Counted from the first letter of the stretch, positions 54,668-63,234 are shown. The stretch: DNA of 64,000 nucleotides from Niameybacter massiliensis (GCF_001282685.1 NZ_LN875035.1:1833788-1897787), one strand, 5' to 3'. Notes: generated from the sequence alone by a model not told the origin. A program made the numbers and translations.

Positions 54668-54804
54668 TTCTATACCTCCTATGCCCTTCTATGAGTTCAT
54701 TTAAGCCCTCTATGAAGTTCATTATGTATTTTTACTTGAAACAGTTTAATGCCTTATTTCAGGGCATAAAAATAGCACCTACTCATTTTCTAAGTAAGGT
54801 GCTA
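54668..54804 (-). promoter_or_regulatory. control region between toxin/immunity and scaffold genes
   Basis: The minus strand has a strong terminator (54766-54803), a second hairpin ATGCC / GGCAT (54749-54766) and two ~20-bp imperfect direct repeats (around 54681-54702 and 54703-54724) just before the scaffold ribosome binding site. Transcription may stop and restart here. Confidence 0.5.
54766..54803 (-). terminator. terminator after the putative immunity gene
   Basis: AGCACCTTACT / GAGTAGGTGCT stem followed by TTTTTAT on the minus strand. Confidence 0.8.
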
Positions 54805-55053
54805 CTACATATTCAATATTTTATTATATACTTCTTCCACCCTTGTTTTAAGTTCTTCATCATTCAATAAATCTTCTTCATCTTCTTTATATGGATCATA
54901 GTCTGCACATATTTCTGGCATTTCATCTAACAAAAGAAGTAGATTCTCATCTTCTAACTCAAGCATTTCATTTGGAAAATCATAAGAGAAGTCATTACAA
55001 TTATAATTTCCATCTATTAAATCTTTCATCATTTTTAATAGTTTTTCTTTCAT
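54805..55053 (-). CDS. putative immunity protein for the capsid-borne toxin
   Basis: The 82-aa acidic, helical product (NDFSYDFPNEMLELEDENLL, EMPEICADYDPYKEDEEDLL) looks like small immunity proteins of colicin/CDI-type nucleases. It overlaps the end of the gp7-like gene by 4 nt (ATGA), directly after that protein's putative nuclease domain, and ends at its own terminator. A start at 55065 is also possible. The pairing is inferred from position and charge. Confidence 0.6.
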   Translation of the reverse strand: MKEKLLKMMKDLIDGNYNCNDFSYDFPNEMLELEDENLLLLLDEMPEICADYDPYKEDEEDLLNDEELKTRVEEVYNKILNM

Positions 55054-56570
55054 AATGTTTCCCATCCTTCCTTTGGTTTGTTCCTAGTTACTATTGACAC
55101 TATTTCCTTAGTATCTTTATTTTGTATAACAGCTATATCATTATAAAACTTAACTACTCTTTCATCTCCATCTAAATAGTTAGCTTTTCCACCAAGCACA
55201 CTTAATAAATCCTCCTTGGTAAATAACTTTTTGCCTTTTCCTGTTTTTTGCCCTAAAAATCTATTAAGTGAGTGATCTGTAAATTCATATCCAGCATTTC
55301 TAAAATCATAATAGGTATCTCTCATTTTCTGCCTATACGTATCTGAATAGGATTCCTTGTTTTTAATTTTAGCTATAGTTTCAAATTCTCTCTTCTTTTG
55401 TTCCCATCTATTATCATCAGTATACTTTAAGTTTTGGAACTCATCAAGAGACCGAGGAACTTCTTTACCAAGCAATTCCTTATAGTTTTCATACTGTTTC
55501 TTATCAGCATGTCTATTTTGATGTTTCTTCTCTGCTAACAGCTCATTCGGATTACTCTTAACATATTTATCATACCATTCATGATAGGTCATATCCTCTG
55601 GTACATAGTATACTTTGCCTTCATAATTTCTAGCTATACGTTTACCATAGGATTCTTCATCCTCAAAATATGGGACTGTCGTACTTCTGCATCTACAATG
55701 TAATGGGGGATAGTTTAGCCACACAACCTTCTCGCTGAGATTAAATGTCTTCCCATCCATATCCCTGCAAATTTGTGAGGTTCGTGTATCTAGTGTTGCT
55801 AAGTATTCATACTTTTCAACACCTGTCTCTTCATATCCTTTAAAGGTGGCTTCTCCTGCTATGTATGCGTGTTCTGTTTGAATAATATTAGCTGCTCTAC
55901 TGTAACCTACTCCCATCCTCTTATCAAATGTCTTGATTACCTTGTCTATACGATCTCCACGTATAAAAGCTTGGGATAATGCTGTCTCGAGCTCGCCAAG
56001 TAATAAATCTTTATTAGTCCAAACTGTACTGCTAAAGTGACCCCATTTCCATGGTTTTGATACAATCTTTTTTACTGCATCTTCATTGAATAGGGCAAAA
56101 TTGGTACCTATTCCAGTGCCCTTCTGAATTTCATAGACTGTTTGATAATATGTATCAGCAAAAGTATCTGTTAGCAATGCTCCTAATTCAGTATTAAGGT
56201 CACTATACAATGTTTCTAATTGTGCTCTTATTTGCAGCTCTAAGGCTTTTAATCTACTTACCCTACTCTTACTATACATACTTTCTATTTGGTTTATAAA
56301 CTCTTCATCCAGCGCCATTTTTCGATACTCTTCAAGTGACACTTCCCACTTTTCTTTTTCAGCATTTGATAATAACTTTCTAGCTGTCGCCATATTTACA
56401 CCTTCAGCATTAGCATACCTGATATAAAAGGCTTCTAAATCCCTTTGTATGCTTGCCATAGCTTTCTTGTACTGAAACTCTAAGGATTCTATATATTCAT
56501 CTGCCTTTTTATTTTGAGTATCTGCTATATTTTCAAGACGTTTCTTCCAGTAGTCACTACTCTTGGCCAT
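55050..56570 (-). CDS. SPP1 gp7-like head morphogenesis protein with C-terminal nuclease-like domain
   Basis: The 506-aa product has the gp7 minor head domain (about 1-310) with YLATLDTRTSQICRDMDGKT and YPPLHCRCRSTTVPYFE. From about residue 400 comes a domain with YEFTDHSLNRFLGQKTGKGK, LFTKEDLLSVLGGK, VVKFYNDIAVIQNKDTKEIV and a closing NKPKEGWETL. This fits the BECR (barnase/EndoU/colicin/RelE-like) nuclease fold reported on phage gp7 proteins. It could be carried in the virion and injected. Confidence 0.75.
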   Translation of the reverse strand: MAKSSDYWKKRLENIADTQNKKADEYIESLEFQYKKAMASIQRDLEAFYIRYANAEGVNMATARKLLSNAEKEKWEVSLEEYRKMALDEEFINQIESMYSKSRVSRLKALELQIRAQLETLYSDLNTELGALLTDTFADTYYQTVYEIQKGTGIGTNFALFNEDAVKKIVSKPWKWGHFSSTVWTNKDLLLGELETALSQAFIRGDRIDKVIKTFDKRMGVGYSRAANIIQTEHAYIAGEATFKGYEETGVEKYEYLATLDTRTSQICRDMDGKTFNLSEKVVWLNYPPLHCRCRSTTVPYFEDEESYGKRIARNYEGKVYYVPEDMTYHEWYDKYVKSNPNELLAEKKHQNRHADKKQYENYKELLGKEVPRSLDEFQNLKYTDDNRWEQKKREFETIAKIKNKESYSDTYRQKMRDTYYDFRNAGYEFTDHSLNRFLGQKTGKGKKLFTKEDLLSVLGGKANYLDGDERVVKFYNDIAVIQNKDTKEIVSIVTRNKPKEGWETL

Positions 56571-57945
56571 CTATATCACCTTCTTTCTCTGGATACGGAA
56601 CGCCTTTTTGAATCTTTTTCCCTTCTTCTTTCTTGATCTTTTCCATCTCAACTTTAGGATCTGGAACAATATCACTAAGTAATGTTAATCTTGTCTCATG
56701 TGAAACATCTTGAGATAGGTTATTAAACATTTCTACAAGTTCTTTATTATTTTTAGGGACATTACGTGTAAATACAGGTTCAATCACAGTGTAATCATAA
56801 GTTGGCAAATTCTTATTAATAACTTGATTTTTAAATGATAAAGTATTAGCAATAAGCTCATTTCTTCTTGCTAATCCCATTCTAAAAGATTGCTCTTTAA
56901 AGCCTGTTAAAGTCTCAAGGCCTAATAACTTATACTTCATAGCTTCACCAGACACATTGCCTGCGAAGTTTTCATCTGTCATAGGTGGGACCATCGAGAA
57001 CTTATGAATATCTCTATCTAAACGATTCTTATAATTCTCTGTGGCTGTATCATTAATATTCTTAATAAGCCATTCGGCCTTACTACCGTTCTCTTGAAAG
57101 ATTAACATTCTATTTTCTTTCATATCAACATCTTCATTATCATTAGAATCTACTGGGCCCTCTGTACCATAAAACGCCAGATAAGCATCTGTAAAATATT
57201 CGAAATCATTAGCTGTATCCGATTGAGCTTGGTCATAAGAATTAATAAGATGTATAACCTTCTCAAAATCACCAATACCTTCTTCATTGTTTTCATAGAT
57301 AGATACTGGTACATCATTAAAATTATGTACAACTGGATCCCTTTCAACCTGTAAGTCCTCTTTTTCATCCTCTTTAATGTAGTATGAAATATTCGTTTGA
57401 CTATACACTTCGATATGTAGCTTGTCTTTACCTGTAATAAAATCTTTTAAGTTATAGTACCTAATCGCATAGAGTGGTGCTTCTTCAAGTGTACTATCTA
57501 CAATATAAATAACTTCATAAGGTCTAATTGCTTTATAGCGTGTTTTCTTATTTGTATCTGTATATAGCAACTCAAAACTATAACCAGCTATACTTGCATA
57601 CTTAGCCAAGGTAGCATTATGTTTAGGCTCATCGTTATACTTATTGATACTCTGAAGTTCATCATAAAACTTTTGAGCCTGTTCATCTGCCTCTACAGTA
57701 TAAGTAATAGGCTCCCCTACAAAATACCCTGTAGCTAAATTCGTAATATAGGCTGCATAGGAATGAGGTAATTTATTATTAGGCTTGTCACTATCTCTCA
57801 TCTTACGATTTAAAATACTGTTATGATTCTCATAGTATTCAAATAGCTGTACAACCCTATTTTTCTCATTTTTATGACTTTCTATAAGACTCTCTATCAA
57901 CTTAGGTGTCATTTGGGTACCTTTAGGTATTTTATATTTAAACAA
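56557..57945 (-). CDS. phage portal protein (SPP1 type)
   Basis: The 462-aa product matches SPP1-type portals: YFVGEPITYTVEADEQAQKF, ALYAIRYYNLKDF-like core, and SGEAMKYKLLGLETLTGFKE in the C-terminal half. Twelve copies would form the DNA gate. The start is TTG with AGGAGG 8 nt upstream. It overlaps the gp7-like gene by 14 nt. Confidence 0.92.
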   Translation of the reverse strand: MFKYKIPKGTQMTPKLIESLIESHKNEKNRVVQLFEYYENHNSILNRKMRDSDKPNNKLPHSYAAYITNLATGYFVGEPITYTVEADEQAQKFYDELQSINKYNDEPKHNATLAKYASIAGYSFELLYTDTNKKTRYKAIRPYEVIYIVDSTLEEAPLYAIRYYNLKDFITGKDKLHIEVYSQTNISYYIKEDEKEDLQVERDPVVHNFNDVPVSIYENNEEGIGDFEKVIHLINSYDQAQSDTANDFEYFTDAYLAFYGTEGPVDSNDNEDVDMKENRMLIFQENGSKAEWLIKNINDTATENYKNRLDRDIHKFSMVPPMTDENFAGNVSGEAMKYKLLGLETLTGFKEQSFRMGLARRNELIANTLSFKNQVINKNLPTYDYTVIEPVFTRNVPKNNKELVEMFNNLSQDVSHETRLTLLSDIVPDPKVEMEKIKKEEGKKIQKGVPYPEKEGDIDGQE

Positions 57946-57957
57946 TATCGTAACCTC

Positions 57958-59238
57958 CTATAACCCTTTTGGTTTCTTCATAACTTTAACTTTATTACCC
58001 TTATTGAATAATAAAGCAATTTCACTACAACAATCTGGTGCATCATCATGTTCATTCTCTTTAAAGTTCGCTAGGAACATTGACATAGCTCCATAAAAAC
58101 TCTTCCATCTTGTATCCCAATCTATTGGAAATAATAAGTTATTCATAACCCACATATCTTGGCTTAAAATCTTACTTTCTTTGTTTACTGATTGATGAAA
58201 GGAATCAATATTACAAGCATAATTAAAATCTTCTCTTAAGATTCTTTTTATGTTTCTGCAAATTACATCACCTGCTCCATTACTTTCTATCCTTGCATAC
58301 CTTACTTGATTTTCTGATAACATCTTAGCTATTTTAGGCTCCGCTACAGCTGATGTTGCATCTGAGTAATAAACATCTAATACATAAGCTTGTTTTTTAT
58401 ATACACCATATACAATGGCACAAAAATAATCACTTCCTTTATCCTTAAAGTCTATTTGACAACATATCTTTTCAAACTTATTAGGCTTTACAATCTCAGT
58501 TCCTGGACCATATATCGTAAACTTTGTATATAATAGACCTTCACTTATTCCCCACTCACCTAGTCCTTCAACCCTGTATCTTCTAGGAGAGTCTTTTTTC
58601 ATTTGCTCAAAAAGCTTTAAATCATCTTCTCCTAACCACTCGTTACACATATAGTTCGTTGTTATAGCTAATATATTTTCATTTTTCACATCAAAAAAAC
58701 GCTTCTTTAACCAATGTTCTTCACTCCAAGGATTAAAAGTAAGCGTTATTTGTTTAAAATATCCATCCGGTAATTTACCACGAATAGACATATCTACTTT
58801 ATTAAATGCATCTTCATCTACTATTTGATAAGCTTCTTCAAACCATGCCCAACATAAATAGCCATGTTCTACAGTAATAGATGTGATACTCATTGGATCA
58901 TCTAATCCTCTAAACAATATTTTTTGCCCAGTAGGCAAATATGTAGCTTCAAGTGGCGACTTACTAAAATGCCATAGATGAGATACACTCAGGTTATATG
59001 TTGCCCATTTAAGTTGTGTCCATGTAGAATCTTTATGCGTATTAAATACCTTTCTTACCACAAGTGTATTTGCTAATGGATATTTCATCATATTGTATAT
59101 AATGTTTTGAGCTGTTGTAGTAGATTTCTTTGAACCTCTTGAACCTTTACATACCCTATAACGCCCTTTAAAATTCCAAAATGATTTATATCCCTTACCT
59201 ATTTTTTCAGGTAAACTAATCCTCAAGCTCTTGCTCAT
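57958..59238 (-). CDS. terL: terminase large subunit
   Basis: The 426-aa motor has a Walker A-like CKGSRGSKKSTTTAQ, a Walker B region in GYLCWAWFEEAY and a C-terminal nuclease with Asp residues in KICCQIDFKDKGSDYFCAIV and DVYYSDAT. It cuts and packages phage DNA through the portal. ATG 59238 overlaps terS by 23 nt. Confidence 0.94.
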   Translation of the reverse strand: MSKSLRISLPEKIGKGYKSFWNFKGRYRVCKGSRGSKKSTTTAQNIIYNMMKYPLANTLVVRKVFNTHKDSTWTQLKWATYNLSVSHLWHFSKSPLEATYLPTGQKILFRGLDDPMSITSITVEHGYLCWAWFEEAYQIVDEDAFNKVDMSIRGKLPDGYFKQITLTFNPWSEEHWLKKRFFDVKNENILAITTNYMCNEWLGEDDLKLFEQMKKDSPRRYRVEGLGEWGISEGLLYTKFTIYGPGTEIVKPNKFEKICCQIDFKDKGSDYFCAIVYGVYKKQAYVLDVYYSDATSAVAEPKIAKMLSENQVRYARIESNGAGDVICRNIKRILREDFNYACNIDSFHQSVNKESKILSQDMWVMNNLLFPIDWDTRWKSFYGAMSMFLANFKENEHDDAPDCCSEIALLFNKGNKVKVMKKPKGL

Positions 59239-59611
59239 CACAGAACACCACCTGTTGCTGTACATTTGCCTCTACTTTGTCAGTCCACATTCTATATCTC
59301 TTTCCTAAAAGCTCTGCACACTTTGTTCTATCTTGAAGCGAAGCCTCCATATCAAATTGATCTTTTTCTTCTCCACGCATTACTTTAGTTAGATATTGTA
59401 ATACTTCTTGTGGCCCAGCAATCCTATCAGACTCAATTTGCTTTCTTCGCTCTTCTAAATATAACTTTATGCTATCATTTGCTATCAGCCTTGAAGCATT
59501 AGCCCTTGCTCCTTTTTCATTGTATCCTGCTTTAATATAAGCCTCTGTAGCGTTCCCCAGTTCCAAATAATAATCACAAAAGGCCTTCTGTCTATCAGTT
59601 ATTTTACTCAC
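59216..59611 (-). CDS. terS: terminase small subunit
   Basis: The 131-aa product has LTDRQ-type start (KITDRQKAFCDYYLELGNAT), the helix-turn-helix AYIKAGYNEKGARANASRLI and RTKCAELLGKRYRMW, a terminase_2 family pattern. It recognises packaging sites. GTG 59611 with AGGTGA upstream is preferred over GTG 59620. Confidence 0.9.
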   Translation of the reverse strand: MSKITDRQKAFCDYYLELGNATEAYIKAGYNEKGARANASRLIANDSIKLYLEERRKQIESDRIAGPQEVLQYLTKVMRGEEKDQFDMEASLQDRTKCAELLGKRYRMWTDKVEANVQQQVVFCDEQELED

Positions 59612-59840
59612 TGTTATCACCTGCCTTAAGTATTTCTATAAGTGATTTAAGTAAATTCACTTTACCATATGCTGTTGCCACTACATCATTCTTCTTTCCC
59701 TTGGCTCTACCATAATGTAAAACGTACTTAGTAACTGGACCATTATCTCCATAAAATTGTTCTTGATCTATAAGTGGCATTATACCTTTTGCATTTAATA
59801 CCTTAGATACTTTACCTATTAACTTTTGTACATTAGCCAT
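59604..59840 (-). CDS. phage hypothetical protein upstream of terS
   Basis: The 78-aa basic product (VQKLIGKVSKVLNAKGIMPL, KYVLHYGRAKGKKNDVVATA) is not recognised. It has a good AAAGGGGTGG site and slightly overlaps terS, so it is coupled to packaging genes. It might bind DNA, given its charge. Confidence 0.6.
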   Translation of the reverse strand: MANVQKLIGKVSKVLNAKGIMPLIDQEQFYGDNGPVTKYVLHYGRAKGKKNDVVATAYGKVNLLKSLIEILKAGDNSE

Positions 59841-59856
59841 AATACCACCCCTTTCT

Positions 59857-59887
59857 TAAAATAAAAAAGAGCCTTATTTGGCTCTTA
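59857..59887 (-). terminator. intrinsic terminator
   Basis: AAGAGCC / GGCTCTT stem with a T-run on the minus strand, just after the two-helix membrane gene. Confidence 0.82.
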
Positions 59888-60322
59888 TAATTGATTATCT
59901 TCACTTAATAATTCTTCTATTGCAATTTTAAGTTCTATGTATCTATTGGTTTTTCCCTTTATATCTTGGTGTATTTTATCAGTATCTTTTGTAAGTCTAT
60001 GTATTGAAATAAGCATTACTACTCCTACAATACTAATTAAAACCATCCTTATTACTACATTATTAGTAACTTCCCAACCAATTATTGTTATCCAAGTAGA
60101 CATTATCATAGTCATGAATACAAGAAAAACATTAAATGGATCTAGTTTATTTATATTGAGCATTCTATGTTCTAATACAACTTTAAGTCTACTTAAATAT
60201 GTCCTATCCATTTCCTTCAGTGTAACTTTTAATTGTTCAATTCTTATATTAGTAATTTCCTTATTGTCTTCAATTAATTTATCAATTTCCTTATTATAAT
60301 CTGTTTTTTCTATTCCTATCAT
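59885..60322 (-). CDS. two-helix membrane protein, hypothetical
   Basis: The 145-aa product has a charged N-terminal helix (1-50), two membrane helices (about 58-78 and 84-104) and a charged tail. AAGGAGA precedes the ATG. It has its own terminator, inside the prophage but separate from the packaging genes. Function unknown; possibly a lysogeny-expressed gene. Confidence 0.6.
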   Translation of the reverse strand: MIGIEKTDYNKEIDKLIEDNKEITNIRIEQLKVTLKEMDRTYLSRLKVVLEHRMLNINKLDPFNVFLVFMTMIMSTWITIIGWEVTNNVVIRMVLISIVGVVMLISIHRLTKDTDKIHQDIKGKTNRYIELKIAIEELLSEDNQL

Positions 60323-60457
60323 TCCTATTCTCCTTAAACATTTATTAATTAGAGTATAGGATAAACATCAACAATTGTAAATCAATTAAATTATCCATTA
60401 CCTAGCTTTTATAACAATATACATAATCTTTATATTAATTATCTATTATGCCTTAAT

Positions 60458-61213
60458 CTAATAATTTGTTATAATCAATTCACCGTATTCTTTTCTAGCC
60501 TTTTGCTCTTTAGATACTGAATAGGCTACCTTTACTTCTTCTATATTAAAATTCTTATACCACTCTCTTACTTGAGTATGGTCATTGATTGTCACCATAA
60601 ATTTACCTTTTATCTGAGATAATGTATCTCTTAACAAAAGATGCTCTTGCTCTCCAAACTCATTCTCATAACCTGCAGTTTCAAAATAAGGTGGATCACA
60701 AAAGAAAAAGCTATGGGACCTATCATATCTTTTGATAATATCCTCAAAGCTTTTATTTTCTACATATGTATTTCTCAAGCGTTCTTTTATCTCTCCTAAT
60801 ACACCTTGATAAAATATTTGTGGTGAGGGGGCCTTATTGGTACCATAACCATATGTCTCTCCCTTACCTGCAAAACTTTGTGAAATAAGGTATAAAAAAC
60901 GCACTGCTCTTTGAATATCTGTAAGATACTCAAGTGTACAGTGCTTATATTCTTCAAACATATCTCTACCCGAGAACTCATATTGAAGCATTCTTTCAAT
61001 CTCTGGTGCATGGTATTTGATCATACGGAACATGTTTATAAGTTCTTTATCTATGTCATTGATTACTTCAACCTTACTGGGGTCTTTACCAAAATACACC
61101 CATCCAGCTCCAAAGAACGGTTCTACATAGCAAGTATGTTCAGGTATTCTCTCTAAGATTATTTTTCTTAATTTTGATTTTCCACCCATACGTGGAATTG
61201 GTGGTTTTAACAT
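60458..61213 (-). CDS. DNA adenine methylase (D12 class)
   Basis: The 251-aa N6-adenine methyltransferase has the SAM-binding FVEPFFGAGWVYFGK-like motif, a GGKSKL start and catalytic DPPY in FFFCDPPYFETAGY. It is the Dam/D12 type common in phages for escaping host restriction. GGAGGA precedes the ATG. Recognition sequence unknown; often GATC. Confidence 0.9.
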   Translation of the reverse strand: MLKPPIPRMGGKSKLRKIILERIPEHTCYVEPFFGAGWVYFGKDPSKVEVINDIDKELINMFRMIKYHAPEIERMLQYEFSGRDMFEEYKHCTLEYLTDIQRAVRFLYLISQSFAGKGETYGYGTNKAPSPQIFYQGVLGEIKERLRNTYVENKSFEDIIKRYDRSHSFFFCDPPYFETAGYENEFGEQEHLLLRDTLSQIKGKFMVTINDHTQVREWYKNFNIEEVKVAYSVSKEQKARKEYGELIITNY

Positions 61214-61276
61214 TTTTTATTTCCTCCATAAACAGATTTATTTGGGTTAATACACAATGTACACACCTGTTTAGTG

Positions 61277-61324
61277 AAAATAAAAAAGCATCATAGACCA
61301 CAAAATTCTGCGGGCGATGATGCT
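61277..61324 (-). terminator. intrinsic terminator after the ArpU-like gene
   Basis: GCATCAT ... CCGCA / TGTGG ... ATGATGC long hairpin with a T-run on the minus strand. It lies between the ArpU-like gene and the Dam gene, where late transcription probably restarts. The stretch 61325-61495 holds only A+T-rich sequence with possible promoters (TATAAT near 61444). Confidence 0.75.
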
Positions 61325-61495
61325 TGTCCTTCAACTTATGAAAGACCGATCTACCATTTATATAAAACACTAGCTATTCATTACACAATATGCATAAAAT
61401 ACAATTAACACTTAAATCCTCAACTAGTCTTTTACTTAATATCATTATACTACTTTATCATAATATTGGGTTATTATAATCTTAATTTTATCTTA

Positions 61496-61948
61496 TTATT
61501 TAATTAAGCTTTTGAAGTAGGTTCTCAATATATTCTTCTTTACAAAACATAAATGTTGTGAGGTTCTATCTAATTCTATAGATAAATCTATAAGTGTTAC
61601 TCCTTCAATATAAAAACCCTTTATTAACCTTCTATCCCTATCAGATAGCATTTCTAATATATTATCTATCTTCTTAATTAGGCGCCTACACTCTAATAGC
61701 CTAAAATACTTTTCATCTAAGTCTTGCGTACGTCCCATTAATGTATCTTCTATTAGGCTGGTTGCACATCGTGCTGTACTTCTCCCTGGTATAGGATTAT
61801 TACTTTTATTCCCTCCTGCATATACTTCTGTAGCTCCTGAGCCATAACTAGGTCTATAACCTTCCAAATCAATTTCAAGGTTATCAACTTCTACTTTTAA
61901 TAACTTATATGATTTTAATTTTTCTTCTATCAGTCTAATATCTTGCAA
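61496..61948 (-). CDS. ArpU/RinA-like phage late transcription regulator
   Basis: The 150-aa product ends in a sigma-70 region 4-like helix-turn-helix: LSDRDRRLIKGFYIEGVTLI then DLSIELDRTSQHLCFVKKNI. This matches ArpU/RinA-type late regulators placed before phage packaging genes. The start is TTG with AGGAGGG 5 nt upstream. It probably activates the leftward late operon. Confidence 0.82.
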   Translation of the reverse strand: MQDIRLIEEKLKSYKLLKVEVDNLEIDLEGYRPSYGSGATEVYAGGNKSNNPIPGRSTARCATSLIEDTLMGRTQDLDEKYFRLLECRRLIKKIDNILEMLSDRDRRLIKGFYIEGVTLIDLSIELDRTSQHLCFVKKNILRTYFKSLIK

Positions 61949-61990
61949 AATATCCCTCCTAAAAGAAATTTTAACCTAATCTTTTTAAAA

Positions 61991-62005
61991 TGATATTGAT
62001 TTTCA
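61991..62005. promoter_or_regulatory. Fur-box-like sequence
   Basis: TGATATTGATTTTCA matches the 7-1-7 Fur consensus TGATAATnATTATCA at 12 of 14 defined positions. It sits 43 bp upstream of the ArpU-like start. Chance is possible in such A+T-rich DNA. Confidence 0.35.
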
Positions 62006-62076
62006 TTTTCTTTTATGTTATTATTATTTTGACATGATTAATACATATTGTTTCAACATTTCCCTCCCGATTTGGG

Positions 62077-62109
62077 AAGCACTAGCTCAAGTTAGTGCTT
62101 ATTTTTTTT
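62077..62109 (+). terminator. intrinsic terminator
   Basis: AAGCACTA / TAGTGCTT stem followed by ATTTTTTTT on the plus strand. No plus gene precedes it in the window region, so it may end a small RNA starting near 62040. Confidence 0.65.
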
Positions 62110-62277
62110 GCCCAGTTAAAGTTAATTTTTATGTAATACATATATTTAACGTATTTGACCATAATAATTACTATATTTCACATTTACTGCTGAATGATTT
62201 ACTAGAGTAGCCTTGAGTTGTCGACTCCCTCATAGCTACTCTATACATATCAAAATCAATTTTTATTGAACTATACA

Positions 62278-62418
62278 TTATATCTTTAATAAACATATAA
62301 TTGCTAAAATTACATTTGCTTTTGATAACCAGGGCCATGATGCCTTATCATTTTCCAGTGCCCATAATTGATAGTTCATTAAAGCTACCCAGAACATAAT
62401 TGTTATTAATCTATCCAT
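62278..62418 (-). CDS. 46-residue membrane microprotein
   Basis: A short frame starts MDRLITIMFWVALMNYQLWA and ends with a second hydrophobic helix (NVILAIICLLKI). GGAGG is 9 nt before its ATG. Two hydrophobic segments separated by a polar ENDKASWPW loop suggest a hairpin membrane protein. It was missed by length-based gene calling. Function unknown. Confidence 0.6.
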   Translation of the reverse strand: MDRLITIMFWVALMNYQLWALENDKASWPWLSKANVILAIICLLKI

Positions 62419-62458
62419 CTTCTTACACCTCCAAAAACATTTTTATCAAACACTTCTA

Positions 62459-62487
62459 TTGAATAGTAAAAAGTTATACTTTATAAT
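62459..62487 (+). promoter_or_regulatory. promoter of the small RNA at 62.5 kb
   Basis: -35 TTGAAT (62459-62464), 17-bp spacer, perfect -10 TATAAT (62482-62487). Predicted start of transcription near 62494. Confidence 0.7.
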
Positions 62488-62493
62488 AATTAT

Positions 62494-62614
62494 CAGATAG
62501 GTTTTACACTCCTAAATGTCTACCTATCTTAATTAAATACCCCTGGCGATTATAAAATTAAGATCCACCTCCCGTGGCATGTTATTATATCTATCTGCCA
62601 AGGGGTATTTTTTT
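62494..62614 (+). ncRNA. putative prophage small RNA
   Basis: About 120 nt between a promoter and a terminator. Hairpin 1 is AGATAGGT (62495-62502) / ACCTATCT (62522-62529). Hairpin 2 is TACCCCTGGC (62538-62547) with GCCAAGGGGTA (62597-62607, one bulge), carrying an inner CCAC / GTGG loop, then TTTTTTT. No ribosome binding site and no long frame. It could also be a 5' attenuator for the gene at 62724, but that gene has its own TATAAT at 62691. Confidence 0.6.
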
Positions 62615-62723
62615 GTTCAAGAACAAATTCTATTTATCGTACCCCCTATCTAACTAGTTTTTACATATTTTTTCTAGTATTGCTAATCCTTATAATAAAA
62701 GACTATCTGATATGAGGTGTATT

Positions 62724-63188
62724 ATGAAAAAATATTCTTTTACTAAATTTATCTTAATTATAGTTGTTCTTTCTGTTCCCTTATATTTAACGGCTTCTAC
62801 ACTCAATACCACTAAAGACTTAAATAATTTTTATGAAGAGATTGTTAATATTCAAACTCAACTTAATGGAATTTCTCAATCACTATATATCGCTGATCAA
62901 GAAGGAGAATCTTCAACATCACTGCTGCAAAGTTTATCTGTCTATAACGCAAAAATAAAAAACCTTAATTCACAAATATTTAATTATGTAGCAAATAATG
63001 ATATTTCTTCTATTAATAAAATTCGTTTAAAGACTCTTATTATAGCTATTGAATTACTTAATAACTTGAATCTTACCTTAAATGAACTTTCGATAAATAA
63101 AGATTATGAAATGGAATATAAATTATTGAAATCTTTCTTTGCTACTGATGAATTATTAACTCAAAGTCTATCAGCATTCCCTCTCTAA
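62724..63188 (+). CDS. secreted or membrane-anchored hypothetical protein
   Basis: The 154-aa product has an N-terminal hydrophobic signal or anchor (KYSFTKFILIIVVLSVPLYL) and a helical, Asn/Leu/Ser-rich body. GAGGTG is 5 nt before ATG 62724, which is preferred over a start 12 nt upstream. It runs opposite to the phage late genes, so it may be expressed in lysogens. Not recognised. Confidence 0.6.
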   Translation: MKKYSFTKFILIIVVLSVPLYLTASTLNTTKDLNNFYEEIVNIQTQLNGISQSLYIADQEGESSTSLLQSLSVYNAKIKNLNSQIFNYVANNDISSINKIRLKTLIIAIELLNNLNLTLNELSINKDYEMEYKLLKSFFATDELLTQSLSAFPL

Positions 63189-63191
63189 TTA

Positions 63192-63234
63192 ACTTGCATA
63201 AGAAATGTATCTATTTTTTATGCAAGTTTTGTTT
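63192..63234 (+). terminator. intrinsic terminator
   Basis: ACTTGCATAA / TTATGCAAGT stem followed by TTTTGTTT, directly after the plus-strand gene. Confidence 0.8.

Larger units (their letters stand above)
61949..62277. other. gene-free prophage control region
   Basis: The 329-bp gap holds a Fur-box-like sequence (61991-62005), a TTGACA at 62029-62034, a plus-strand terminator (62077-62109), and a hairpin AGAGTAGC / GCTACTCT at 62204-62242 that encloses GAGT / ACTC. No gene is evident. Confidence 0.6.

Noticed and set aside
61140-61370. 76-residue frame overlapping the Dam start and a terminator
   Set aside because: It runs through a strong intrinsic terminator and into the Dam gene in another frame.
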